64,000 bases of DNA from Shewanella avicenniae (GTDB taxonomy: Bacteria > Pseudomonadota > Gammaproteobacteria > Enterobacterales > Shewanellaceae), in assembly GCF_017354945.1 (NCBI RefSeq), contig NZ_CP071503.1:1674001-1738000 (forward strand), given 5' to 3'. Below, in pieces: positions 7,125 to 15,013 of the stretch (the stretch's first letter is position 1; each line of letters begins with the position of its first letter). Under the pieces are notes generated by a model. The model was not told the origin of the DNA, searched no databases, and saw nothing but the letters and a program-made list of their open reading frames with translations. The position numbers were made by a program, and so were the translations under genes.

Positions 7125-7260
7125 TTATAACGTGAAGTTCAGCCGCAGTTTGTAAGTAGCGCATTTGCGATAAAATTCGCGCAGCGATTCGCTAAATGCG
7201 CTACTTACAAACTGTCGAGTGGAGGCGAAGCCGTAACGGTGCTGCAACGCCTTGTTAAAA
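7125..7260 (-). repeat. attC recombination site h, with long central palindrome
   Basis: Cores TTATAAC (7125-7131) and GTTAAAA (7254-7260), 136 bases, the longest site in the array. The centre is a perfect inverted repeat of 21-base arms at 7146-7166 and 7194-7214 (CAGTTTGTAAGTAGCGC at the start of the left arm). It closes the first cassette of the array, whose gene ends at 7347; the 86 bases between the core and the stop codon are AT-rich and hold no gene I can support. Confidence 0.8.
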
Positions 7261-7346
7261 ACTGCTTTTTCTGTGAGATGCTGAGTGGTAAAAAACTAAC
7301 CATTTTAACTGCTAAGCCTCCCGCAAAAAAATAAAAAATTGACCGA

Positions 7347-7631
7347 TTAAACACGCAATAAGTCAGATTCAAGTATTAATAGCGTGTTGGGGATTTCATT
7401 GTGGCAATAGAGGCCTTTCGATGTCACTAAAACTTCAAACTCTATTAGCGCACGCCCATAAATAGTTTCAGGTTCTATGACTGTTGCATGCTCGCCAACT
7501 AAGAGCCAATAGTTTTCTTCGGGCTCGCAGTCTTCCGGCGGCGATGCTTCACCATTAAATGTTATCAGTTTTACTCTGTCGCCAGCTTTTAGCACTATTT
7601 CTTTCCTTTTTAACATTATATTAGACGACAT
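7347..7631 (-). CDS. First integron cassette protein, soluble hypothetical
   Basis: A 94-residue protein, acidic, with a central EDCEPEENYWLLVGEHATVIEP stretch, predicted beta-rich (KAGDRVKLITFNGE reads like the first strands of a small barrel). No family is recognised. It is the cassette nearest the integrase and therefore the one most likely to be expressed from the integron promoter. No good ribosome binding site precedes the ATG at 7629-7631, and a long inverted repeat covers that codon; an in-frame ATG at 7614-7616 is an alternative start giving 89 residues. Confidence 0.6.
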   Translation of the reverse strand: MSSNIMLKRKEIVLKAGDRVKLITFNGEASPPEDCEPEENYWLLVGEHATVIEPETIYGRALIEFEVLVTSKGLYCHNEIPNTLLILESDLLRV

Positions 7632-7662
7632 GATGTCGTAATTTCACACGGCATCATGTCGT
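7625..7662. repeat. Inverted repeat at the start of the first cassette gene
   Basis: ACGACATGATGTCGT and ACGGCATCATGTCGT flank an eight-base loop, and six T residues follow on the + strand. The hairpin covers the presumed start codon of the first cassette gene on the minus strand. Read rightwards it looks like a terminator pointing at the integrase; read leftwards it could hide the translation start. Confidence 0.6.
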
Positions 7663-7802
7663 TTTTTATGGTTAATTGTTCATCACTTTATGGTTTTATC
7701 TTACTGATAGCAATCAAAATTTGAGGTTTACGTGTAAGTGGTCATTGCGTGAAAAACGACATTTTTATCGAAAGATGAGCAAAAAGCGACACTGCATCTA
7801 TA
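7663..7802. other. Expected attI/Pc region, site not resolved
   Basis: This AT-rich stretch between the first cassette and the integrase is where attI and the cassette promoter should be. I could not find a convincing minus-strand GTTRRRY core or a clean -35/-10 pair, so neither is placed. Confidence 0.35.
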
Positions 7803-7820
7803 CTGTATAAAACAACAGTA
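7801..7820 (+). promoter_or_regulatory. LexA (SOS) operator in front of intI
   Basis: The sequence TACTGTATAAAACAACAGTA contains CTG, ten bases, CAG, matching the gammaproteobacterial LexA box (TACTGTATATATATACAGTA) at most positions. It lies 13 bases upstream of the integrase start. LexA control of integrase genes is established for class 1 and Vibrio integrons; here it is inferred from the box. Confidence 0.85.
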
Positions 7821-7832
7821 TTCGAGGTGCTT

Positions 7833-8816
7833 ATGGCTTCACCATTTTTACAAGCTTTTGCAGAGCATATGCGTGTGCGGCGTTACGCCAAACGTACGAT
7901 TCAAACCTATCAATATTGGGTGGCAAATTACATTCGTTTCCATGGTCGGCAGCATCCACAACATCTGCATAATGCTGAGGTGGAACAGTTTCTTTCCTAT
8001 TTAGCAAATCATCGGCAGATGGCCGTGAAATCACAGGCTACAGCGATGAATGCCTTGGTCTATTTGTATCGCGATTTTTTATTGCGGCCGCTGTCACTCG
8101 AGCTAAATTTTGTTAAAAGTTATCATCAGTCGAAATTACCGGTGGTACTCACCAGTAATGAAGTGGCTACCTTGTTGAATCGCGTACCTAAACAGCATTT
8201 ATTGTGCGTATCTCTATTGTATGGAAGCGGTTTGCGTTTGATGGAAGCGCTGCGACTACGAGTAAAAGATATTGATCTCGATTATTGTTGTATCCGGGTG
8301 TGAAATGGCAAAGGGGGCAAACACCGAACGGTGACGATGCCAAAGAATGTGATGCCATTATTGCAGACACAGATCCAAAAAGTGCGTGACTACTTGGCTG
8401 AGGATCAACAAAACCCTGAGTGGTGTGGTGTTTGGATGCCCGATAGGTTACAACAAAAGTATCAACAGCAGAGTCGAACGCTGACTTGGCAGTATCTGTT
8501 CCCTTCGGCGGTGTTGAGTACTGACCCAGATGCAGGGGTGATACGCCGACATCATATTCAAGAAAAGCAGATCCAACGTGTGGTAAGGTTGACGGCAAAA
8601 GCGGTTGGCATAGAAAAGCATGTCACGCCGCATACATTACGACATTCATTTGCGACCCATTTGTTAGAAAGTGGGGCTGACATTCGTACAGTGCAGGAGC
8701 AATTAGGCCACAGCGATGTAAGAACAACACAAATCTATACCCACGTGATCAATCGCGGTGCCCAAGGGGTTCAAAGCCCACTTGACCGGTTGATGCCACA
8801 AGCGTCAACACAATAA
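7833..8816 (+). pseudogene. intI: Integron integrase IntI, interrupted by an in-frame TGA
   Basis: A tyrosine recombinase of 327 codons starting at ATG 7833 (CGAGG five bases upstream). Catalytic residues are all present: R135 (SGLRLMEAL), H267 and R270 (HTLRHSF), H293 (LGHSD) and Y302 (IYTHV). The extra helix region unique to IntI proteins is present ([20 protein letters not shown]), separating it from XerC/XerD. Codon 157 (8301-8303) is TGA within IRV-stop-NGKGGK. Related integrases have arginine there, so a single CGA to TGA change explains it; there is no frameshift. The remaining 156-residue fragment would lack four catalytic residues. Unless the stop is suppressed or is a sequencing error, the integrase is inactive. 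Confidence 0.92.
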
Positions 8817-8864
8817 CAGCCAAGGTAGCAGGCATTACATAGCGCGTACCGCTATCTATTGGCA

Positions 8865-9134
8865 TTACTCATCCAGCATGCCGCGCGCGCGCAGAATCTC
8901 TGTCTTAAAATCTGCCACATAGTCTTTTTGAATCCCGGGGATCGGTTGGCTGGTTTCGATATCACGCATTTTGAGCTGGTAGATCAGCACATCATCGGAT
9001 AGCTCACTCAATTCACCTTTAAAACCTGCTTCGTCGGCTAATTTTTGCAGAAACTGCACCAGATTGAGATTTGGTTCCTTTTGCCAAGCGGGGTTGAGCA
9101 TGTCGAGTAATTCATTAATACGATGGCAGTTCAT
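8865..9134 (-). CDS. yihD: YihD family protein (DUF1040)
   Basis: An 89-residue cytosolic protein starting at ATG 9132-9134 after AAGGAG; the longer frame to 9191 lacks support. It follows E. coli YihD closely: [45 protein letters not shown] and PGIQKDY...[10 protein letters not shown]. Function is not established in any organism that I know of. It is single-copy chromosomal in gammaproteobacteria, so it marks the boundary beyond the integron on the integrase side. Confidence 0.93.
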   Translation of the reverse strand: MNCHRINELLDMLNPAWQKEPNLNLVQFLQKLADEAGFKGELSELSDDVLIYQLKMRDIETSQPIPGIQKDYVADFKTEILRARGMLDE

Positions 9135-9337
9135 GGTGCGTCTCCTTGTCACGGTTAGATTTGAGAGTATCAGTACCACAAATTGCTGCAATGGGTTTTA
9201 TGGGGTTTGTGTGCGGTTATCGCAGATTTGCCGGTGTGACGATGAAAGGTTGGGCTGAGCTTAATTGCGTGGCAAGTGCGTAATGGGCGAATTTGACCCA
9301 TTACGCACGACAGCTTTAACGGCTAAAGGGCAAAATG

Positions 9338-10519
9338 TTAGTTAGCCAATGCCGCATGGTAACGGACGAAGGCGGCATCTAAATCAGCTATCAGATCTTC
9401 GATGTCTTCTAGGCCGATATGAACGCGGAACATAGGTTTGCTGCTATCCCATTGTGTGGCGGTGCGAATGTTTTCAATGCCAAATTCGGCCAAAATCAAG
9501 CTTTCGTAGCCACCCCATGAGAAGCCCATTTTGAAGTGTTCCATGCCTTCAACAAAGGCTTGCATTGCCTTTTTGTTGCCGCCTTGTTTGAGCACAAACG
9601 AGAACAGACCGTTACTGCCTTGATAGTCACGTTTAAAAAATTCGTGGCCAGGGCAAGAAGGAAAAGCCGGGTGACGAATATGGTCAACATCATCACGCGC
9701 ATCTAGCCAATGGGCGATTTCGAGCGCGTTTTTCTCTTGTTGCGCCATCCGTACGCCGAGGGTACGCAAACCACGCAGCGCTAAGTAGGCATCGTCGGCT
9801 GACACGCATTGGCCCAGTAGGTAACTGTTTTCACGGAGTTGATCCCAATATTGCGCCGAGGCAGTGGACGTTCCCATCATCACATCTGAGTGACCCACAA
9901 TATATTTGGTCGCTGCTTGAATGGAGATATCGACTCCCAATTCAAACGGACGGCAGTTAATCGGTGACGACCAAGTATTATCCAGCATAGTGATCAGCCC
10001 ATGTTCGTGGGCAATGCGGCACAAGGTGGGCACATCTTGCACTTCCATGGTGATTGAGCCGGGCGACTCAAGGAACAGTACTTTGGTGTTGGGCTGAATT
10101 AGCCCGACAATATCGGCGCCAATCATGGGGTCGTAATAGCTGGTTTCGATGCCAAAGCCTTTGAGAACTTTGTCGCAGAGATCGCGGGTCGGTTCGTACA
10201 CGCTATCGACCATCAACAGATGATCGCCGCTTTTCAAAAACGACAATAGCGTACCGCTGATGGCGGCAGCACCGGATGGATAGAGCGCAGTACCCGCACC
10301 GCCTTCTAATTCGGCAACGGCAGCTTGCAAAGCAAAATGGGTATCGGTGCCACGGCGACCGTAAAAGAGTTCGCCTTTGCCTCTGCCTGCTGCGGCTTTA
10401 CTCATATGTTCAAGACTGTCAAAAATCACCGTAGATGCGCGTACTACCGGCGGATTAACAACACCTTTACTCCATTTTTTATCGCGTCCGAGTGAGACGA
10501 TCTTTGTGGCTTTTTTCAT
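9338..10519 (-). CDS. metC: Cystathionine beta-lyase
   Basis: A 393-residue PLP enzyme of the Cys/Met metabolism family (fold type I). The Schiff-base lysine is K205 in QAATKYIVGHSD, with YPSGAAAISGTL and SPGSITMEVQDVP (substrate and cofactor loops) typical of MetC. It splits cystathionine into homocysteine, pyruvate and ammonia in methionine synthesis. The full length matches E. coli MetC (395). It stands alone, with no methionine gene next to it, and I see no MetJ box (AGACGTCT type) upstream. A secondary cysteine desulfhydrase activity is possible in this family. Confidence 0.92.
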   Translation of the reverse strand: MKKATKIVSLGRDKKWSKGVVNPPVVRASTVIFDSLEHMSKAAAGRGKGELFYGRRGTDTHFALQAAVAELEGGAGTALYPSGAAAISGTLLSFLKSGDHLLMVDSVYEPTRDLCDKVLKGFGIETSYYDPMIGADIVGLIQPNTKVLFLESPGSITMEVQDVPTLCRIAHEHGLITMLDNTWSSPINCRPFELGVDISIQAATKYIVGHSDVMMGTSTASAQYWDQLRENSYLLGQCVSADDAYLALRGLRTLGVRMAQQEKNALEIAHWLDARDDVDHIRHPAFPSCPGHEFFKRDYQGSNGLFSFVLKQGGNKKAMQAFVEGMEHFKMGFSWGGYESLILAEFGIENIRTATQWDSSKPMFRVHIGLEDIEDLIADLDAAFVRYHAALAN

Positions 10520-10908
10520 GTAGGACTCTAACTGCGTAGTGCTAATGATGTTTTGTCAGCAATAGGGGCAAAACATGACGAAATCATTTAAGGATTGGCA
10601 TCTTAACACCTTATTTGGCGGTTTGTCGGCCAATAATGGCAAAATTCATTAATGAAAAATGTTCAACTTGGTTAGTGCTGTTTGCTTTCAGCAAGGAGAA
10701 GCTGTGGCGTAAATGCACCGACCGTTTGCGTTAATCGATTGAATCCATATGACACTGATTTGTGGGAGCGCTAGAGTGATGTTAATGCGCCGGTTCGGTA
10801 AGTGCTGTAACGACTAAAACGTGCCGCAACTTCGGCGTCCGGTATCAAGAAAAAATCAAACATTACCCCGCAGCGCCAACTGTGGCACGGGTTTAGATGA
10901 GGAATGCT
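10520..10908. other. Intergenic region without a gene
   Basis: About 390 bases between divergent metC and the ZIP transporter. Both promoters must be here, but I see no clear -35/-10 pair, operator, hairpin or small gene that I would stand by. Confidence 0.4.
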
Positions 10909-11838
10909 ATGCAACTTGATGTCAGCCAAAATAATCCATGGTGGTCAGTGTTACGCGGCCATGCGCGTGCGCATCCGTTGATGGCCAGCGGTTTACTCGC
11001 GTCATTGTTGTTCATCGGCATCATGCTGTTGCAGAGTGTGATATTGCTGGAGTCGCCAGCACAACAGCAATACGTGCAATATGCGCTGTTAGGTGGTTTG
11101 GCTTGTTTTATCGGCACCAGTGTCGGCGCTATTCCTGCGTTGCTGCTGAAATCGATACCGCAAAAGCTGGAAGATTCAATGCTCGGATTTGCTGCCGGCA
11201 TGATGTTGGCAGCCAGTGCGTTCTCGCTGTTATTGCCGGGCATTGAAGCGGGCACCGACATCACTCACAGCAAAGTGCTGGGTGGCGCGCTGGTGATTTT
11301 TGGCATGGCGATTGGTGTGGCGCTGATGATGGGCTTAGATCATTTTACGCCTCACGAACACATGCAAACTGGCCCGTGTGGCCCCGGCAATGAGCGCTGC
11401 GGCCGGGCGTGGTTATTTGTGTTTGCTATCGCGCTGCACAATCTGCCTGAAGGCATGGCGGTAGGGGTTGGCTTTGCGCAGGGGGATGTCTCTATTGGTT
11501 TGCCGTTGAGTACTGCCATTGCTTTGCAAGATATTCCCGAAGGGTTAGCCGTCGCATTAACCTTGCGTGCCGTTGGGTTTTCGCCGCTGTTTTCGGTGTT
11601 GGTCGCGGTGGGTACTGGTTTGTTAGAGCCATTGGGGGCATTGTTGGGCGTAGGCTTAGCGGGCGGGTTTATGTTGGCTTATCCGATTGGACTTGGTTTG
11701 GCCGGTGGCGCGATGTTGTTTGTGGTTTCCCATGAGGTGATCCCCGAAACCCACCGCAATGGCCACCAGATGTTGGCGACGCAAGGCTTGATGGTGGGCT
11801 TTGCATTGATGATGCTGCTTGATACCTTGCTGGGGTAG
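10909..11838 (+). CDS. ZIP family divalent metal transporter
   Basis: The ATG at 10909 has GAGGA six bases upstream, giving 309 residues; an in-frame ATG at 10897 has no such signal. About eight hydrophobic segments are visible. The two metal-binding helices of the ZIP family are present: ALHNLPEGMAVGVGFAQGD and ALQDIPEGLAVAL, both with the HNxPEG or DxPEG pattern. A loop between helices 3 and 4 holds DHFTPHEHMQTGPCGPGNERCG, a possible metal-binding loop. Family members import zinc, iron or manganese across the inner membrane; the metal cannot be told from sequence. Confidence 0.9.
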   Translation: MQLDVSQNNPWWSVLRGHARAHPLMASGLLASLLFIGIMLLQSVILLESPAQQQYVQYALLGGLACFIGTSVGAIPALLLKSIPQKLEDSMLGFAAGMMLAASAFSLLLPGIEAGTDITHSKVLGGALVIFGMAIGVALMMGLDHFTPHEHMQTGPCGPGNERCGRAWLFVFAIALHNLPEGMAVGVGFAQGDVSIGLPLSTAIALQDIPEGLAVALTLRAVGFSPLFSVLVAVGTGLLEPLGALLGVGLAGGFMLAYPIGLGLAGGAMLFVVSHEVIPETHRNGHQMLATQGLMVGFALMMLLDTLLG

Positions 11839-11893
11839 GCGAATCGCTTTATCTACTGTTGCGGCGTTCAAACATGGCGACTGGCAAGAGACA

Positions 11894-11920
11894 AAACAGG
11901 CGCTTATTAAGCGCCTGTTT
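11894..11920. terminator. Bidirectional terminator between convergent genes
   Basis: AAACAGGCGCTTATTAAGCGCCTGTTT is a perfect stem (11-base arms) between the ZIP gene and pdsS; short A and T runs at each end suit both directions. Confidence 0.7.
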
Positions 11921-11936
11921 GCTGTTGAACTGCGGC

Positions 11937-14099
11937 CTAACTCCCTTGCAGCGGCAGGGTGACGGTAAACACTACGCCTGTGCCATCGGCGAGGTTGGCG
12001 GCGCGAATACTGCCGCCATGAAATGCGGCAATCAGCCTTACAATATACAACCCTAAACCAAGATGCGGCTTTTGCTGTGCCGCTTGGCTTCGCACAGACA
12101 CCATCGACTCAAAAATCTCTTCTGCCATATTCTCAGGCAGCAATGGGCCAAGGTTTTCGACGGTCAAAATGGCATGTTTGGCTTGTTGCAGCAGTTTGAC
12201 CTGCACTATGCTGCCCGGCGTGTGAAACTCAATCGCATTGCTGATCAACTTATCCATCAACTGGGCAATATACTCCGGCACGCCCAACATCATCATGGGC
12301 TCGCTCGGCGCGGTAAAAGCAAATTGCTCACGCGGATAGGTCATCTGATAACCAGCGATGCAGCCGCTAATCACTTTTGACAGCGGGAATTGATCTGCCT
12401 CGGCATTAGACAGCGATTCCTCTAAGCGGGTGGCTTCACTCATGTTCGACAGGATCAGTGACAAGCGTTTTACCCCTTCCTGCGCTCGGTCAACATATTT
12501 CATTGCCTCGGTGTCGATGGGTTGCAAACTGAGGTGTTCCAGCGAGCTACGAACCACTGCTACGGGGGTGCGCAGTTCATGAGAGAGCCGCGACGACATA
12601 TTTTCCAAATAGTGGGTGTATTGGCTTAGACGCCCAACCACATTGGCAAAGCTACGTGATAAGTCGCCAATTTCATCGCGCACCGGCGAGGGCACAATGG
12701 CGTTGCGTATGCGGCCTTGGCTGTCGATGGATTGCTCCGCCTGATCTCTCAGTTTTCGTACTCGACTGGAGATGCTGGAGGCGAAGAAAAACAGACTGAG
12801 CGTGCCGATACTCATCACAATCAAAATGACGTTGAACAGCTTTTCTAAGGCGCGATTTCTCAGGGTGCGAATGCCGTGGGTGGTTTCCTCGGCAATCACC
12901 GCGCCCATGACGGTGTCATCAATCCAAATCGGGCTGGCAGCGGCCAATACTACCGCTTTTTTATCTTGAGTTAATCGCCAAGTGGAGGCCAATTCGCCCG
13001 CGAGTGCCTGTTGAATATGGCTACCTTGTAACTCGGTGGAGTCTTTTAAAGTATCGACAAAATCATCCGGCGGACGGGTCAATATCTTGTAGTAAATTGG
13101 GTTGAGGTATTTTTGTTGAAACTCGGTCCAAAAGGTTTGCGGTTCGTTTTCGGCTTCAGCCCACACGCCACCACCGTCGTGCAAATTGCCCGATTTTGCT
13201 AATACTCGGCCATGAATATCCACCACCCAGATGCGTGAACTGTTGTGTCCCATCCCTTTGATAATGCTTTCAATTTCAGGCGAAGGTACTAACACAGTAC
13301 CGAGATTGTCGGCGCTGTCGGTGGCGGAGGTGCCAACAATGGCTTCAACTTTGCGGCTTCTGGCGTCATTAACATCGTGAATCGCAAAACCAAGTTTTGA
13401 ACCCACCATTTCTAGTGGCATCCGCAGCTCAATGTTGTAGCCCGTTTCAGTTTTTCGCCACTGACCTTGAATACGGTTTTCCGGGCGGACAGGGGTATCA
13501 AGGCTCGGATCTTCGGGGAGCTCAAACGCGCTTAACCAGCCATCCTGCAGATTGGCAATCACGTAGCGGCGAAAAAGTCCATCAGGCGCGAGGGTGGCGA
13601 TGGCCAGCATGTCGTTACGATCGACGGCGAGGCTGTTGCGGCCACGGTAAACCAGCTGGGCATCGCTAACCTCAAAAAAGCCGTAGAGGTAACCGCCATA
13701 CTTGCCCACCATGTGGCGAAAATGCAGTTTGGAGTCGCTATTTTCGGCGAGGAACAGCCGATTATCGCTGCCATAGTCCATCGCTTTGTGGCTGTATTCA
13801 TCCCAATCAGACAGCTTGCCATCGAGTTGAATCGGGCCATTGAGCGGGTAAGCATACAGATCGCGGCCTTTTTCAACCTGCTTCAGAAAGCTGGCTTGTT
13901 TATCAAACAGTTTTGGCCGTTCATGTAAGGCGGTGGCCACCGCTTGGGTAGTGCCTTCTAAGGTTTGTTCTTGGCCATAGCGCAGGTATTTTTCCATCTC
14001 CCACACATATTTATAGCCAAGCCAAGGTAAGCCCAGCAGAAATAGCGACAGCACCAGGGTTTTGGTACGCAGCCCAATCGGCGGATGATACATAGCCAT
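11937..14099 (-). CDS. pdsS: Dedicated sortase system sensor histidine kinase
   Basis: A 720-residue membrane kinase. A first membrane segment lies at about residues 12-30 and a second at about 424-445 (VILIVMSIGTLSLFFFA), enclosing a large periplasmic sensor region of about 390 residues. A HAMP linker follows, then a HisKA domain with H507 in RLSHELRTPVAVV, and a HATPase_c domain with GLGLYIVRLIAAFHGG. The layout and context match the histidine kinase of the proteobacterial dedicated sortase system described in TIGRFAMs. It ends two bases after the response regulator gene, so pdsR-pdsS form a minus-strand operon. The sensed signal is unknown. Symbol follows NCBI naming as I recall it. Confidence 0.85.
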   Translation of the reverse strand: MAMYHPPIGLRTKTLVLSLFLLGLPWLGYKYVWEMEKYLRYGQEQTLEGTTQAVATALHERPKLFDKQASFLKQVEKGRDLYAYPLNGPIQLDGKLSDWDEYSHKAMDYGSDNRLFLAENSDSKLHFRHMVGKYGGYLYGFFEVSDAQLVYRGRNSLAVDRNDMLAIATLAPDGLFRRYVIANLQDGWLSAFELPEDPSLDTPVRPENRIQGQWRKTETGYNIELRMPLEMVGSKLGFAIHDVNDARSRKVEAIVGTSATDSADNLGTVLVPSPEIESIIKGMGHNSSRIWVVDIHGRVLAKSGNLHDGGGVWAEAENEPQTFWTEFQQKYLNPIYYKILTRPPDDFVDTLKDSTELQGSHIQQALAGELASTWRLTQDKKAVVLAAASPIWIDDTVMGAVIAEETTHGIRTLRNRALEKLFNVILIVMSIGTLSLFFFASSISSRVRKLRDQAEQSIDSQGRIRNAIVPSPVRDEIGDLSRSFANVVGRLSQYTHYLENMSSRLSHELRTPVAVVRSSLEHLSLQPIDTEAMKYVDRAQEGVKRLSLILSNMSEATRLEESLSNAEADQFPLSKVISGCIAGYQMTYPREQFAFTAPSEPMMMLGVPEYIAQLMDKLISNAIEFHTPGSIVQVKLLQQAKHAILTVENLGPLLPENMAEEIFESMVSVRSQAAQQKPHLGLGLYIVRLIAAFHGGSIRAANLADGTGVVFTVTLPLQGS

Positions 14100-14101
14100 G
14101 A

Positions 14102-14797
14102 TTACCCGTGACTATCCCAACGATAGCCCATGCCATAGACGGTATCGATGCAATCAAAATTGGCATCGACCGCGATAAATTTCTTACGAATGCGTTTGAT
14201 ATGCGAGGTGATGGTGCTGTCATCAACGTAGATTTTTGCTTCTTGCATCAAGTCGCCACGACTGCGCACATGGCCGGGATGTTTGGCCATGGCATGAACC
14301 ATCCAAAATTCGGTGACGGTAAGTTCGATGGCATGTTGGTTCCAGCTCACTTGCATGCGGTTGGCATCAATAGAGAGTGGTCCGCGTTCCATCAATTGCT
14401 CATGGCTTTGCTCTGCATTGGCGGCTAATTCGCTGCGGCGAAACAGCGCGGCTAAGCGTGCCAACAGATGAGGAAAACTAACATCTTTGCTGAGGTAGTC
14501 ATCGGCGCCAAGTCGCAGACCACAAACAGTGTCAAAGTCGCTATCGCGCGCAGTTAAAAAGATAATTGGCAGGGTATTCGACATCGCCCGCAATGCTTGG
14601 CACAGGGTAAAACCGCCATCAATTTCATCTTCGAGACCAATATCGATAATGGCCAAATCAGGCAGACGCGTGGTGAAGGCTTGCATCGCTTGTTGGCGAT
14701 TGGCGTAGGCTTGCACGCTGTAACCTTGGTTTTGCAGGACGTCTTTGTAGTTTTCGCGAATGGCCGCTTCATCTTCAACGATAGCGATACGTTTCAT
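14102..14797 (-). CDS. pdsR: Dedicated sortase system response regulator (OmpR type)
   Basis: A 231-residue response regulator. The receiver domain has the acidic pair E8-D9-E10, the phospho-acceptor D52 (LAIIDIGLEDE) and the conserved FLTARDSD lysine-side loop. An OmpR/PhoB winged helix follows, with DSTITSHIKRIRKKF as the recognition helix region. It is cotranscribed with pdsS and faces pdsO divergently across 216 bases, which contain phased TTGCCA repeats suited to an OmpR-type regulator. It most likely controls the sortase operon and itself; that is inference from position. Confidence 0.88.
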   Translation of the reverse strand: MKRIAIVEDEAAIRENYKDVLQNQGYSVQAYANRQQAMQAFTTRLPDLAIIDIGLEDEIDGGFTLCQALRAMSNTLPIIFLTARDSDFDTVCGLRLGADDYLSKDVSFPHLLARLAALFRRSELAANAEQSHEQLMERGPLSIDANRMQVSWNQHAIELTVTEFWMVHAMAKHPGHVRSRGDLMQEAKIYVDDSTITSHIKRIRKKFIAVDANFDCIDTVYGMGYRWDSHG

Positions 14798-14874
14798 TGC
14801 TGCGTTTTATCCCTCATCAGTAATTAAGGCCGACTATACAACAATTTGGCGCTGAAAAAAGGGCGTAACTGCGA

Positions 14875-14934
14875 TTGCCATTTTGTTGCCACAATTGATC
14901 GGCGAAGTGCCACTTTTGCTCCCCGCTGTTGCCA
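14875..14934 (+). promoter_or_regulatory. Phased TTGCCA repeats, candidate PdsR binding sites
   Basis: TTGCCA at 14875, TTGCCA at 14886, GTGCCA at 14907 and TTGCCA at 14929. Start-to-start spacings are 11, 21 and 22 bases, close to one and two helical turns, the arrangement used by OmpR-family dimers. The cluster is between the divergent pdsR and pdsO genes. No published PdsR site is known to me. Confidence 0.5.
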
Positions 14935-15013
14935 TTTGAGCCCTGTTTAATGACTCCATCGAAACAACGCAGCTACTGCGGAACGTGAACATTAAACAAC
15001 AAGGAATCTCACT

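Noticed and set aside
7663-7802. attI core site
   Set aside because: No minus-strand GTTRRRY match was convincing; GTTAATT at 7671 is on the wrong strand and deviates from consensus.
10520-10896. MetJ operator upstream of metC
   Set aside because: No tandem AGACGTCT-like boxes could be found.
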